Under the pieces are notes generated by a model. It worked only from the letters and a program-made list of their open reading frames with translations. It was not told the DNA's origin and searched no databases. A stretch of DNA of 36,635 bases from JANXYY01 sp035530875 (lineage in GTDB: Bacteria > Actinomycetota > Actinomycetes > Nanopelagicales > Nanopelagicaceae), in NCBI GenBank assembly GCA_035530875.1, contig DATKUB010000051.1, positions 1 to 36,635 on the forward strand, in the 5' to 3' direction. Made by a program: the position numbers and the translations under genes. Each line of letters starts with the position of its first letter. The first letter of the stretch is position 1. Positions 16,401 through 25,365 of this stretch are shown here, piece after piece.

Positions 16401-17975
16401 TCAGTGCCGCTTGAGTTTTAGAACAATGTTGCGGTCTTCTGGGGTCCCTTCACCTAGCGAAAGCGGGTTATGAGACCCAAACTCTGCACGACGTTGCCAA
16501 ACATTGGCGCTCAGCACTCTAGATAACGCAGCAAGCGACACCGGGTGGTGCGTGTTGTCGTACGCAAGCGGCGCCTCATGATCCACAACAGTCAGGGCGA
16601 TGAAAATTTTCCCGCTGAGGGCCTCAACTATTTCGACAACTCGACTCTGCTGCGGCCAGTCGGCGTGAGATGCCGTCTCGATATGCCAGAAACCTCGTTT
16701 CTGATCGCGGCTTCCGACCCAGCGCACCTGGTGGCGGTGTTCATGCCCAGCGAGCCAAGCGATCACCACGGGATAATCGAGAATCATCGATTCAAGCTCC
16801 TCATGGCAGATTCGCCGACCTGCTCCATGGGGAGCGTAATCATTGAACATGGTCGGAAGGGGGTGATGCGAGGCGAGAACGACGGGACGATCTGCATTGG
16901 ACAACTGCTCTTCTAACCACCCGAATTGCGCCTCATCAAGGGACCCCTGCCATCCGCCATGTTCATTGACGGTGTCCATCACGACCAGGCGAACTCCCCC
17001 GACATCTTGGGTGTAATACATAGTTCGATCATCGACGTTCTGTTGAGTAAAGCCATGTCCACCGGGTAACCCAGGTGAAGCCAAGTGTCGCGCGGCGTAT
17101 TCGCCACGCTCCATTGCGCGTCGGTCAGCATCTGGTGTGACAAATATGTATGGAGCGTCCGAAACTTCAGGATATTGAGCTGGACCAACTTCGCAAAAAG
17201 CACTAAGCGCATCCATCAGTGACATATTGCTAGGCAAATCTTCGTATCGCTTGCCATCTGCCATCGCCAGTTGGGTGGCCTGGGTTGGCGTGACCGTTCC
17301 TTGAAGCAGGGCGTCGTGATTTCCATGGACTGCATACCAAGGAAATCGGAGCCCGGTCGCCTTGATCGGAGCCCGGCAGGAATCGAGCAACCCTTTAATT
17401 TCTGGAAATCCGTACCTCGCTCGCGCATCATCATCTTTGCCGCCAGCCGGAGTTCCATGAGGGTGCCAATACTTCACGTCGTAAGTTTCTGACGAGTCTC
17501 CCATCACGCCTTCATAGGTTTCCGCACTTCCCGAATCCGGCGTCAATTCACCGCCATCAAGCAGAGTCAAAAACCAGGAGACTTCATTTACTTGAGCGTT
17601 ATCGGTCGTATCCCCGGTAATGATTGCGCCATCTACTGGGGCGCCCGAAAGCGGCCCGGTGGTGATCGCATTCAGAGATTGAATCATCGCCTCAACTACG
17701 TGAGGTGAAAGCATTGAGTGCGGGCGATACACACCGATTGTTCCAACGGATTCACGAACGGGGCTATCCGGATCAGCCCAGCGATCCAAGTACTCTGGAC
17801 GAATTGGGGATTGTGCGTCGCAGACATGAAGATCAGAAAGATGGTGCATTACCAAGAGCGGTTTGGCGTCGACAGGAAAGGCCTCCCCCAAATGTTCCTC
17901 GCCGTCAACATAAATAAGATCCCGCCAGCCCTTTTCATTTGGTTCACCGGGTTGAATGCGCGCCTTAACTGACAC
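16401..17975 (-). CDS. Calcineurin-like metallophosphoesterase with long inserts (TIGR03767-like)
   Basis: Predicted cytoplasmic phosphodiesterase/phosphatase of 524 residues. The dimetal motifs are spread out: SDLHVCD (about 47-53), ITGDTTDN (about 119-126), GNHD (about 217-220), SHHP (about 371-374) and GHEHRH (about 411-416). Long inserts between motifs resemble the actinobacterial PPA1498-type family, whose members usually have a Tat signal; none is seen here. The start is a GTG at 17975 with GAAGG 8 nt upstream, overlapping the end of glpD by 11 nt, so it is co-translated with glpD. That pairing suggests a glycerophosphodiester or other glycerol-3-phosphate-releasing substrate. Substrate is inference. 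Confidence 0.82.
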   Translation of the reverse strand: MSVKARIQPGEPNEKGWRDLIYVDGEEHLGEAFPVDAKPLLVMHHLSDLHVCDAQSPIRPEYLDRWADPDSPVRESVGTIGVYRPHSMLSPHVVEAMIQSLNAITTGPLSGAPVDGAIITGDTTDNAQVNEVSWFLTLLDGGELTPDSGSAETYEGVMGDSSETYDVKYWHPHGTPAGGKDDDARARYGFPEIKGLLDSCRAPIKATGLRFPWYAVHGNHDALLQGTVTPTQATQLAMADGKRYEDLPSNMSLMDALSAFCEVGPAQYPEVSDAPYIFVTPDADRRAMERGEYAARHLASPGLPGGHGFTQQNVDDRTMYYTQDVGGVRLVVMDTVNEHGGWQGSLDEAQFGWLEEQLSNADRPVVLASHHPLPTMFNDYAPHGAGRRICHEELESMILDYPVVIAWLAGHEHRHQVRWVGSRDQKRGFWHIETASHADWPQQSRVVEIVEALSGKIFIALTVVDHEAPLAYDNTHHPVSLAALSRVLSANVWQRRAEFGSHNPLSLGEGTPEDRNIVLKLKRH

Positions 17976-19632
17976 GCCTATTGCCTTCAGAAGGCCCAAG
18001 CGCAGATTGCCGCTGGCCCTCAATCAGGGTTCGATATTTTGCAATCTCGTCGACTACCTGCGAAGGACTCCAACTCAGGGCACCTGCGATTAGTTCCGAG
18101 ACATCCTTGGCCAATGACAGCCCGCCGTCACTTGCCTCGAAAGCAATTCTGGTACGCCTGGCCAGTACATCTTCAATACTTCGGGCGCCTTCGTAAAATA
18201 CCGAGTAGAGAATTTCTACTCTGAGATATTCAAGACTTGGCGAAATCGGTTCGAGCAGGGAATTGTCGCCAGCTGCCAACTCGAGTACCTCCTCAAAGAG
18301 GGATCCGTACCTACCAAGGAGATGGGCAATAATTTCACGGCTTACGCCATACTCATCGGCGAGCAGCTCAGCCCGATTTTGTAACGCAGCAAAGCCATCA
18401 GCGCCCATCAAGAGCACGTCTTCGGTGCAAGACTCAGGTACTTTGCGATCTAAATCCGCGACCCCGGCATCAACCAGGTCTCGGGCCATAATCCGGTAAG
18501 TCGTGTATTTTCCGCCGGCAACACTCACGAGCCCCGGCATCGGATGATCCACAATATGTTCCCGAGAAATCTGGGTAGTTGGGGAACCCTGGGTCGAGGC
18601 CACAAGAGGCCTAAGCCCCACAAAAACCCCGATGATGTCGGATTCCCTCAACTGCTTAAGCAGAATGCGATTTGCCTGCTCCAGCAGATAGTCGATGTCC
18701 TCCGGGGTCGCCAGCGGGTTATCGCAATCACCAATCCACGGGGTATCGGTAGTGCCGATCAACCACTCATTTTTCCACGGAATGATAAAGAGAACACTTA
18801 CCTCGGTCCTAAGGATCACACCCGTATCAAGATCGATGGCCGACCTTGGGACCGTAATGTGAACGCCCTTGCTCATCGTCACCGAATACCCGGGGGTTAT
18901 GCCTGCTCTCGCGTGAAGTCCATCGCTCCAAACACCCGCAGCTAAGGCACTCACCTTCGCTCGAATCTCAAATTGGCGCCCAGTCTCGACATCGCGCACT
19001 ACCGCTCCAACAACTGACTCTCCATCGCGTAGCAGATTCAGGCATTCGACTCTGGAAGCGATGGTCGCACCATACATAGAGGCAGTTCGAGCAAGCATCA
19101 GCGTGTGTCTGGCATCATCAACTTGCGCGTCGTAGTAGAGAACACCGCCTCGAAGAACGTCCGGTCGTAACCCTGGGGCAATCTGACGCATTCTGCGGAC
19201 TGACACGTGGCGGTGATAAGGAAGGACATGTTCGCGGCCACGGAGAGCGTCATAGAGCATCAGGCCAGCGCCCACATAACCGCGTTCCTTGAGCGGTTCA
19301 TGGAGCGGGTACAAGAATGACACTGGTGAAACCAGATGCGGAGCGGTGCGACCTACCATTAGTTCCCGCTCCTTGAGCGCCTCTCGCACCAGCTTAAAGT
19401 CGTACTGCTCTAGATACCGAAGGCCCCCATGAATCAGCTTGCTTGACCGACTTGAAGTGCCCGAAGCAAAGTCCCCAAGTTCAATCATGGCGACTTTGAG
19501 TCCGCGCGTTGCTGCGTCTAAGGCTGCGCCGCAGCCATTTACCCCGCCGCCTACGACCAGTAGGTCGAATTCATTCTCGGCAAGTGAAACCAGCGCCGCA
19601 TCCCGCTGTGCCGGATTGAGAGTCGACTTCAT
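17965..19632 (-). CDS. glpD: Aerobic FAD-dependent glycerol-3-phosphate dehydrogenase
   Basis: Oxidises sn-glycerol-3-phosphate to dihydroxyacetone phosphate at the membrane, passing electrons to quinone. It has 555 residues, normal for GlpD. The N-terminal FAD motif is DLLVVGGGVNGCGAALDAATRG (split here as GGGVNGCG, residues 28-35). Then come FASGTSSRSSKLIHGGLRYLE, MSKGVHI and GTTDTPW, the family signature GLRPLV, SREHIV and VSVAGGKYTTYR, with a C-terminal helical domain. The ATG at 19632 has GAAGGG upstream and a TATAAT -10 box at 19657-19662. It is first of a two-gene unit with the metallophosphoesterase. No glpK or glpF is nearby, so G3P probably arrives as such or from a diester. Confidence 0.95.
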   Translation of the reverse strand: MKSTLNPAQRDAALVSLAENEFDLLVVGGGVNGCGAALDAATRGLKVAMIELGDFASGTSSRSSKLIHGGLRYLEQYDFKLVREALKERELMVGRTAPHLVSPVSFLYPLHEPLKERGYVGAGLMLYDALRGREHVLPYHRHVSVRRMRQIAPGLRPDVLRGGVLYYDAQVDDARHTLMLARTASMYGATIASRVECLNLLRDGESVVGAVVRDVETGRQFEIRAKVSALAAGVWSDGLHARAGITPGYSVTMSKGVHITVPRSAIDLDTGVILRTEVSVLFIIPWKNEWLIGTTDTPWIGDCDNPLATPEDIDYLLEQANRILLKQLRESDIIGVFVGLRPLVASTQGSPTTQISREHIVDHPMPGLVSVAGGKYTTYRIMARDLVDAGVADLDRKVPESCTEDVLLMGADGFAALQNRAELLADEYGVSREIIAHLLGRYGSLFEEVLELAAGDNSLLEPISPSLEYLRVEILYSVFYEGARSIEDVLARRTRIAFEASDGGLSLAKDVSELIAGALSWSPSQVVDEIAKYRTLIEGQRQSALGPSEGNRRVS

Positions 19633-19656
19633 TTTTGTTAACCCTTCGACCGGCTA

Positions 19657-19662
19657 ATTATA
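19657..19662 (-). promoter_or_regulatory. -10 element of glpD
   Basis: Exact TATAAT on the minus strand, about 24 nt upstream of the glpD ATG, leaving a short leader with the GAAGGG ribosome site. A -35 element is not evident. Confidence 0.55.
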
Positions 19663-19754
19663 TGCCATCTACCTCGACAAACACTTGATGCCGCGGTGCA
19701 AAATCTAGAAGATGTACTTATGGTTATCGCAGCAAGAAATTCGATGAAATCCAT

Positions 19755-20780
19755 GTGATTAGGCCCTACTTTCTACCATCAAATCAATTCGATCACTTCT
19801 ATCGAGGAGGGGACCGAATTGGCGCTCTCCGGCAGGGGCCAGGTGGACCGATGCGGCCGGAGGAATGGATCGGTTCAACCACCACGCGATTTGGAATGGA
19901 CCTACAGGGCTTGTCCCATCTTCCCGATGGGACACTTCTTATAGACAACATCAGCCGAGACCCAATCGGTTGGCTTGGTCTGGAACATTTTGAATCCTTC
20001 GGCGAAAGCACCGAGCTTCTTGTTAAGTTGCTGGATCCAGATCAGAGACTTCCGGTCCATTTTCACCCGAATAAGTCTTTCTCCCGTGCACATCTTTCGC
20101 TAGCACATGGCAAAACCGAAGGCTGGATTATTCTTGAGGCACCCCCAGGAGCCAAAGTTGGGCTTGGTTTTGCTCAGTCCATGACTCGGAGCCAGGTTCT
20201 CGGCTTGGTCAAACACCGCGATTCGACTGCACTGCTGGCGGCCCTTAATTTCATTGAGGTCAAGCGAGGAGACACTGTCTTTGTACCCGCCGGTTTACCC
20301 CATGCCATTGGGAAAGACATCTTCATACTCGAACTTCAAGAGCCAACGGATTTATCAGTGCTGTTGGAGTGGGACGGTTTTGCTGTTGACGGCGAGAAAG
20401 ACGGACATCTGGGCCTCGGATTCGAGACAGCTCTAGAGGCGCTCACTTTGTCACCGCTGAACGAATTGAGCAGACGAAATTTGATTTCGTCTGTGAATTT
20501 ATCTGGCACCAAAAAAACACCTTTTTTCCCCTCAGTGGCAGATGGATACTTTTGTGCAGATTTGATTCCGGGGAATGGCACGTCAATGGCCGCAAGTTTC
20601 TCAATCCTCCTTGTGATCGAAGGCGAGGGAGTACTCAGTACCGAAAATTCTGGCTCGGTAGCTGTTTCAAAAGGCGATGCGCTTGTATATCCATTCGCTT
20701 CAGGAAGTTACAAAATCCGTGGCGCCCATGCGATTGCTTGTCGCCCGCCAAGACCGACCGACTCTGCTGAGGCACTCTGA
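19755..20780 (+). CDS. Class I mannose-6-phosphate isomerase-like protein
   Basis: Probable cupin phosphosugar isomerase of 341 residues, interconverting mannose-6-phosphate and fructose-6-phosphate or a related sugar phosphate. Zinc ligands are visible in LPVHFHPNKSF (near 99-109), the glutamate of KTEGW (near 119-123) and the histidine of PAGLPHAIG (near 176-184). The C-terminal cupin has the usual EGEGVL and KGDALVYPF strands. The start is a GTG at 19755 without a clear ribosome site; the nearby ATG at 19753 is out of frame and hits a stop at once. Its stop overlaps the ribokinase start (TGATG), so the two are coupled. The true substrate may be another aldose phosphate. Confidence 0.8.
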   Translation: MIRPYFLPSNQFDHFYRGGDRIGALRQGPGGPMRPEEWIGSTTTRFGMDLQGLSHLPDGTLLIDNISRDPIGWLGLEHFESFGESTELLVKLLDPDQRLPVHFHPNKSFSRAHLSLAHGKTEGWIILEAPPGAKVGLGFAQSMTRSQVLGLVKHRDSTALLAALNFIEVKRGDTVFVPAGLPHAIGKDIFILELQEPTDLSVLLEWDGFAVDGEKDGHLGLGFETALEALTLSPLNELSRRNLISSVNLSGTKKTPFFPSVADGYFCADLIPGNGTSMAASFSILLVIEGEGVLSTENSGSVAVSKGDALVYPFASGSYKIRGAHAIACRPPRPTDSAEAL

Positions 20781-21688
20781 TGGTTCGAGTCCACGTCTTC
20801 GGTAGCCTCAATGTGGACCAAGTCGCTTATGTAGAACAACTCCCCAATCCCGGCCAGACTATCCACGGAAAGAATCTCATTAAGGTCGCCGGAGGCAAAG
20901 GTCTAAATCAAGCAGTCGCAGCCGCCCGCGCCGGCGCCACCGTGTCGTTAATTGGGTCGGTCGGCACTGATGAAAGCGGCGCCTGGCTGGCCGAAATTGC
21001 CGCTCTGGAAGGAATCAATATCGATTCGCTTGAGCGAACTCCAGAGTTATCTACGGGGACGGCCATCATCGAAGTTGATAAGTTTGGCGAGAACAGCATC
21101 GTGATCATCTCCGGCGCAAACCAGAGCGCCAATCCAAAACTGTTGAGGGCCGATCCTGGCGATTTCGTGCTGGCCCAATTGGAAACCCCAATCGAATCTG
21201 TGGTGGAACTTTTCAGATCCGCGAAATCTGCTGGTGCGACGACAATTCTTAATCCCGCGCCCGCCGCCGACTTGCCGTCTGAACTTGTCTCATTAACCGA
21301 TTTTCTGATTCCAAACGAGCACGAAGCGCGCCAGATTGCCGGAATGGACACGGATGATGTCCGTGGGGCAGAGGCAGCGGCTTCTCTCTTGCAGGCGCGC
21401 GGACTAACTGCCTGCGTAATAACTCTTGGCTCCCGCGGTGCAATCATGGTCACGGCCGACGGCTCGACAATCCAGCCCGCCTTCAAAGTAGCCCCGATCG
21501 ACTCGACTGCAGCCGGGGACGCCTTCTGCGGCGCTTTTGCGGCCGCACTTGCCCGCGGAAAATCGATTCCCAACGCGCTCGAATTCGCCGCCTCGGCGGG
21601 CGCCTTGGCCACCACAAAAATTGGTGCGGTGCCTTCAATCCCCTCTGAAGCAAACGTCTTGCACCAAATCGCTTTACGGGACAGTTGA
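20780..21688 (+). CDS. rbsK: Ribokinase (PfkB family)
   Basis: ATP-dependent sugar kinase, most likely ribose to ribose-5-phosphate. It has 302 residues. The ribokinase N-terminal pattern FGSLNVDQVAYVEQLPNPGQTI with GGKGLNQAVAAARAG (about 38-52), NPAPA, IPNEHEA and the PfkB signature DSTAAGDAFCGAFAAAL (about 235-251, catalytic Asp in GDAF) are all present. Start overlaps the isomerase stop by 1 nt. It could use ribose from the nucleoside hydrolase at 3311-4252. Other PfkB substrates such as deoxyribose are not excluded, but the motifs fit RbsK best. Confidence 0.88.
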   Translation: MVRVHVFGSLNVDQVAYVEQLPNPGQTIHGKNLIKVAGGKGLNQAVAAARAGATVSLIGSVGTDESGAWLAEIAALEGINIDSLERTPELSTGTAIIEVDKFGENSIVIISGANQSANPKLLRADPGDFVLAQLETPIESVVELFRSAKSAGATTILNPAPAADLPSELVSLTDFLIPNEHEARQIAGMDTDDVRGAEAAASLLQARGLTACVITLGSRGAIMVTADGSTIQPAFKVAPIDSTAAGDAFCGAFAAALARGKSIPNALEFAASAGALATTKIGAVPSIPSEANVLHQIALRDS

Positions 21689-21812
21689 AGATATTCGGGT
21701 GAACGCGCGGTCACGATCTCCTGAGATGGTAGCCAGCATTGATTTGGTGGCATACGCTCGCGTTCATAAACGAAACTCCACCCATCAATCGAGCTAAGCG
21801 AGAAGAGTGAAA

Positions 21813-23177
21813 ATGAGTACGGCTCCCCTATCTATTGATCAGTTGAAAGCCCAAGTCGCAGACGGCACCATAGATACCATCATCGTGGCGATCACCGACA
21901 TGCAAGGTCGACTGCAAGGCAAGCGCATCCACGCACCTTTTTTTGTGGCTGACACCCTCAAACATGGCACCGAGGGCTGTAATTATCTCTTAGCTGTCGA
22001 CGTCGATATGAACACCGTTGATGGATATGCAATGTCCTCGTGGGATAGTGGTTACGGAGACTTAAAAATGGCTCCGGACTTTAATACCCTCCGCCTTGTT
22101 CCATGGCTGCCAGGTACTGCGATGGTCATCGCGGACGTCCTCTGGCTGGATGATAAACCGGTACCAGCCTCTCCCCGTCAGATCCTTCGTCACCAGATAG
22201 ATGCTCTCTCCGCCAAGAACATGAAAGCCTTGGCCGGAACCGAACTTGAGTTCATCGTTTTTAAGGACACCTTCGAGCAGGCGTGGGCCAAGGGATACAA
22301 AGACCTGATCCCAGCCAACCAGTACAACGTCGACTATTCCATTCTTGGTACTACTCGAGTTGAACCGCTTCTTCGCGATATCAGGCTCGGCATGGCTGGC
22401 GCTGGGATGATGGTCGAATCTGCAAAGGGAGAATGCAATCTTGGTCAGCACGAGATTGCCATGCGCTACGAAGAGGCGCTCAAGTCGTGCGATAACCATG
22501 TGATCTACAAAAATGGCGCGAAGGAAATCGCAGACCAGCACGACTGCTCACTTACCTTTATGGCCAAATTCAATGAGCGCGAGGGCAACTCGTGCCACAT
22601 CCACCTCTCATTCCGAGGACTCGATGATTCGATGGTCATGACCGACGAAGCCGATAAGGAACATGGCCTGTCTGACCTTGGCCGCGCCTTTATCGCGGGT
22701 CAGATCGCCCACATGGCTGAACTCACCCTCTTATACGCACCAAACATCAACTCATACAAGCGGTATGTACCAGGATCATTCGCACCAACGGCAATCAGGT
22801 GGGGGCGCGACAATCGGACTTGCTCGTTCCGTTTAGTTGGTCATGGCCCCAGCCTCCGTCTGGAAAATCGGGTACCAGGTGGCGACGTCAATCCTTACCT
22901 AGCAATTTCGGGGATGATCGCCGCGGGCCTCGATGGCATTGAGCGAAACTTGCCACTCGAACCAGCCTACGCTGGCAACGCCTATACGTCAGACTCGGCG
23001 CGAGTGCCCTCTACGATGAGCGAGTCCCTCGAGTTGTGGCGCAACAGCGAGTGGGTTGCCGCCACCTTTGGGGAGGATGTCCAAGCACATTATGCCAACA
23101 TGGCGGAAATTGAATTAGCGGCCTATCGGAAAACAATCACCGATTGGGAGCGCTTCCGAAACTTTGAAAGGTTCTAA
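21813..23177 (+). CDS. Glutamine-synthetase-like gamma-glutamylamine ligase
   Basis: Glutamine synthetase superfamily enzyme of 454 residues, probably ligating glutamate to an amine (polyamine or ethanolamine) rather than ammonia. Visible are the N-terminal beta-grasp segment (TDMQGRLQGKRI), the ATP/glutamate site (AGTELEFIVF, NLGQHEIAMRYEEAL, GNSCHIHLSF) and the C-terminal PGSFAPTAIRWGRDNRTCSFR and ENRVPGGDVNPYLAISGMIAAG. The adenylylation region of GlnA-I is not evident. The ATG at 21813 is preferred; an in-frame GTG at 21807 is possible. It is 2 nt from the ALDH start and followed by an SDR, the order of a gamma-glutamylated amine pathway. Confidence 0.85.
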   Translation: MSTAPLSIDQLKAQVADGTIDTIIVAITDMQGRLQGKRIHAPFFVADTLKHGTEGCNYLLAVDVDMNTVDGYAMSSWDSGYGDLKMAPDFNTLRLVPWLPGTAMVIADVLWLDDKPVPASPRQILRHQIDALSAKNMKALAGTELEFIVFKDTFEQAWAKGYKDLIPANQYNVDYSILGTTRVEPLLRDIRLGMAGAGMMVESAKGECNLGQHEIAMRYEEALKSCDNHVIYKNGAKEIADQHDCSLTFMAKFNEREGNSCHIHLSFRGLDDSMVMTDEADKEHGLSDLGRAFIAGQIAHMAELTLLYAPNINSYKRYVPGSFAPTAIRWGRDNRTCSFRLVGHGPSLRLENRVPGGDVNPYLAISGMIAAGLDGIERNLPLEPAYAGNAYTSDSARVPSTMSESLELWRNSEWVAATFGEDVQAHYANMAEIELAAYRKTITDWERFRNFERF

Positions 23178-23179
23178 GC

Positions 23180-24541
23180 GTGTCAACGCACTATCAAGTT
23201 ATAAATCCAGCAACTGAAGAGATCGTCACGACGATTGAGCATCTGGATATTGCTCAAACTGACGCGGCGATCATGCGCGCGGCCAAAGCTTTTGAAACCT
23301 GGTGCGATGTGGCACCGGGCGACCGTGCGCGATTGCTTCGTGCTTTTGCCAACAAAGTTAGTGAACATCGTGAGGAGTTGGCGAATCTTGAAATTGCCAA
23401 CTCTGGGCACACCAGAGGCAATGCGCTCTGGGAGGCCGACAATGTTGCAAATGTTCTGAATTACTATTCGGCTACGCCTGAACGTCTTTTCGGGCGCCAG
23501 ATTCCAGTTCCTGGCGGCGTCGATTTTACCTTCAAGGAACCGCTTGGTGTCATTGGTGTCATTGTCCCCTGGAACTTCCCAATGCCGATTGCCGGCTGGG
23601 GCTTTGCGCCAGCTCTTGCGGCTGGAAATACGGTTGTTTTGAAGCCAGCGGAACTAACTCCACTCACCGCGATTCGCCTTGGCGAATTGGGTCTTGAAGC
23701 TGGACTCCCAGAGGGGGTCTTCCAGGTACTTGCTGGCAAAGGCTCAATCGTTGGGGAGCGGTTTGTAACCCATCCGGCCGTGCGCAAAATTGTCTTCACG
23801 GGTTCCACTGAGGTTGGCAAACACATAATGGTTGGCTGTGCCAACCAGGTTAAGCGCCTGACCTTGGAACTTGGCGGCAAGAGCGCAAACGTGATCTTTG
23901 CCGATGCCGATCTTGAGAAAGCAGCCGCGGCCGCCCCAGGGTCGGTCTTCGACAATGCTGGCCAAGATTGCTGTGCGAGATCCCGGATTCTGGTGCAACG
24001 ATCCGTCTTCGATCGCTTTATGTCGCTCCTTGAAACTAGCGTGAAGGCTTTTCGAGTTGAAGACCCTCGACTAGATACTGCCGAGATGGGACCACTTATT
24101 TCGGCAAAACAGTTCGAAGCCGTCTCTTCCTACCTAGGCTCAAATGTTGCCTTCACCGGATCGAAGCCAGAAGGCAAGGGTTATTGGATGGCTCCGACGG
24201 TACTCACTCCTAAAGATGCGACAGATCGCGCCTGGCGTGAAGAAATATTTGGACCGATCGTCTCCGTCCTACCTTTTGAAGATGAAGCTGAGGCCATACG
24301 TATGGCCAATGACTCCGAATACGGACTCTCCGGATCTATCTGGACTCGAGACATTGGTCGAGCTTTTCGAGTTGGGCGCGGGATTGATACTGGAAACCTC
24401 TCTGTGAACAGCCACTCGTCGGTCCGTTTCTGGACGCCTTTTGGCGGTTTCAAACAATCTGGTTTGGGCCGTGAACTGGGACCGGATGCGCCCGATGCTT
24501 TCACCGAATTAAAAAATATATTCATCGCAACCGCAGAATAA
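23180..24541 (+). CDS. NAD(P)-dependent aldehyde dehydrogenase
   Basis: ALDH superfamily enzyme of 453 residues. The coenzyme site is VPWNFPMPI and KPAELTP, the Rossmann glycine region FTGSTEVGK, the general base glutamate in LELGGKSANVIF, and the catalytic cysteine in NAGQDCCARSRI, followed by EEIFGPIVSVLPF and GGFKQSGLGRE. The GTG at 23180 lies 2 nt after the GS stop and uses GAAAGG inside that gene. In context it would oxidise a gamma-glutamyl aldehyde (PuuC-like) or an aldehyde made by the adjoining SDR. Confidence 0.93.
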   Translation: MSTHYQVINPATEEIVTTIEHLDIAQTDAAIMRAAKAFETWCDVAPGDRARLLRAFANKVSEHREELANLEIANSGHTRGNALWEADNVANVLNYYSATPERLFGRQIPVPGGVDFTFKEPLGVIGVIVPWNFPMPIAGWGFAPALAAGNTVVLKPAELTPLTAIRLGELGLEAGLPEGVFQVLAGKGSIVGERFVTHPAVRKIVFTGSTEVGKHIMVGCANQVKRLTLELGGKSANVIFADADLEKAAAAAPGSVFDNAGQDCCARSRILVQRSVFDRFMSLLETSVKAFRVEDPRLDTAEMGPLISAKQFEAVSSYLGSNVAFTGSKPEGKGYWMAPTVLTPKDATDRAWREEIFGPIVSVLPFEDEAEAIRMANDSEYGLSGSIWTRDIGRAFRVGRGIDTGNLSVNSHSSVRFWTPFGGFKQSGLGRELGPDAPDAFTELKNIFIATAE

Positions 24542-24586
24542 ATCGTGACGAGGGATCGACCCTCCACGGGAAATAAGAGGACAAGA

Positions 24587-25354
24587 GTGACCAAGAGATT
24601 AGAAGGGCGCGTTGCGGTAATTACCGGCGCTGCCAGTGGGCTGGGTCTGGCGACGGCGAAACGATTCGCCAGCGAAGGGGCTCATGTCGTAGTCGTAGAC
24701 ATGAACGAGGCTGCCGGCAATGCTGCGGCCACCGAAGTGGGCGGCATTTTTGTAAAGGCCGATGTCACCGATGCCGAACAAGTCGACAACATGTACAAAG
24801 TCGCATTCGACACCTACGGTCGGATCGACATCGCCTTTAACAATGCTGGAATTTCGCCACCAGAAGACGACTCGATCCTCACAACGGGAATTGATGCGTG
24901 GAAGCTAGTTCAAGATGTCAATTTAACAAGCGTTTTCCTTTGCTGTAAGGCAGTCATCCCATACATGCAGAAGCAAGGAAAAGGATCCATTATCAATACG
25001 GCTTCATTCGTTGCAACACTTGGGGCCGCGACTTCTCAGATTTCCTACACAGCCTCTAAGGGCGGAGTGCTGGCAATGAGCCGCGAACTTGGAGTGCAAT
25101 TTGCACGAGAAGGTATCCGAGTGAATGCCCTCTCCCCTGGACCGGTGAACACGCCGCTCCTGATTGAACTTTTCGCAAAGGACCCCGAGCGAGCAGCCCG
25201 TCGATTAGTTCACATCCCAATGGGACGCTTTGGTGAGGCGAGTGAAATTGCTGGTGCAGTTGCCTTCCTCGCCAGCGACGACTCTTCGTTCATTACTGCA
25301 TCAAACTTCTTGGTTGATGGTGGGATCACGGGAGCGTACGTAACTCCGCTCTAA
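24587..25354 (+). CDS. Short-chain dehydrogenase/reductase
   Basis: Classical SDR of 255 residues. It has the NAD(P) motif TGAASGLG (about 13-20), D of VVVDMN favouring NAD, NNAG, the catalytic serine region NTASF and YTASK (Tyr-x3-Lys), then PGPVNTPL. AGAGGAC is 4 nt upstream of the GTG at 24587; a more distal GTG at 24545 has no ribosome site. Co-directional and 45 nt after the ALDH. An alcohol dehydrogenase followed by an aldehyde dehydrogenase would suit oxidation of gamma-glutamylethanolamide, but SDR substrates are hard to predict. Confidence 0.9.
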   Translation: MTKRLEGRVAVITGAASGLGLATAKRFASEGAHVVVVDMNEAAGNAAATEVGGIFVKADVTDAEQVDNMYKVAFDTYGRIDIAFNNAGISPPEDDSILTTGIDAWKLVQDVNLTSVFLCCKAVIPYMQKQGKGSIINTASFVATLGAATSQISYTASKGGVLAMSRELGVQFAREGIRVNALSPGPVNTPLLIELFAKDPERAARRLVHIPMGRFGEASEIAGAVAFLASDDSSFITASNFLVDGGITGAYVTPL

Positions 25355-25365
25355 ACCTAAATGTG

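Noticed and set aside
20908..21753. Long minus-strand frame opposite ribokinase
   Set aside because: Antisense shadow of a gene with full PfkB signatures; composition rich in Ser/Ala/Pro without motifs.
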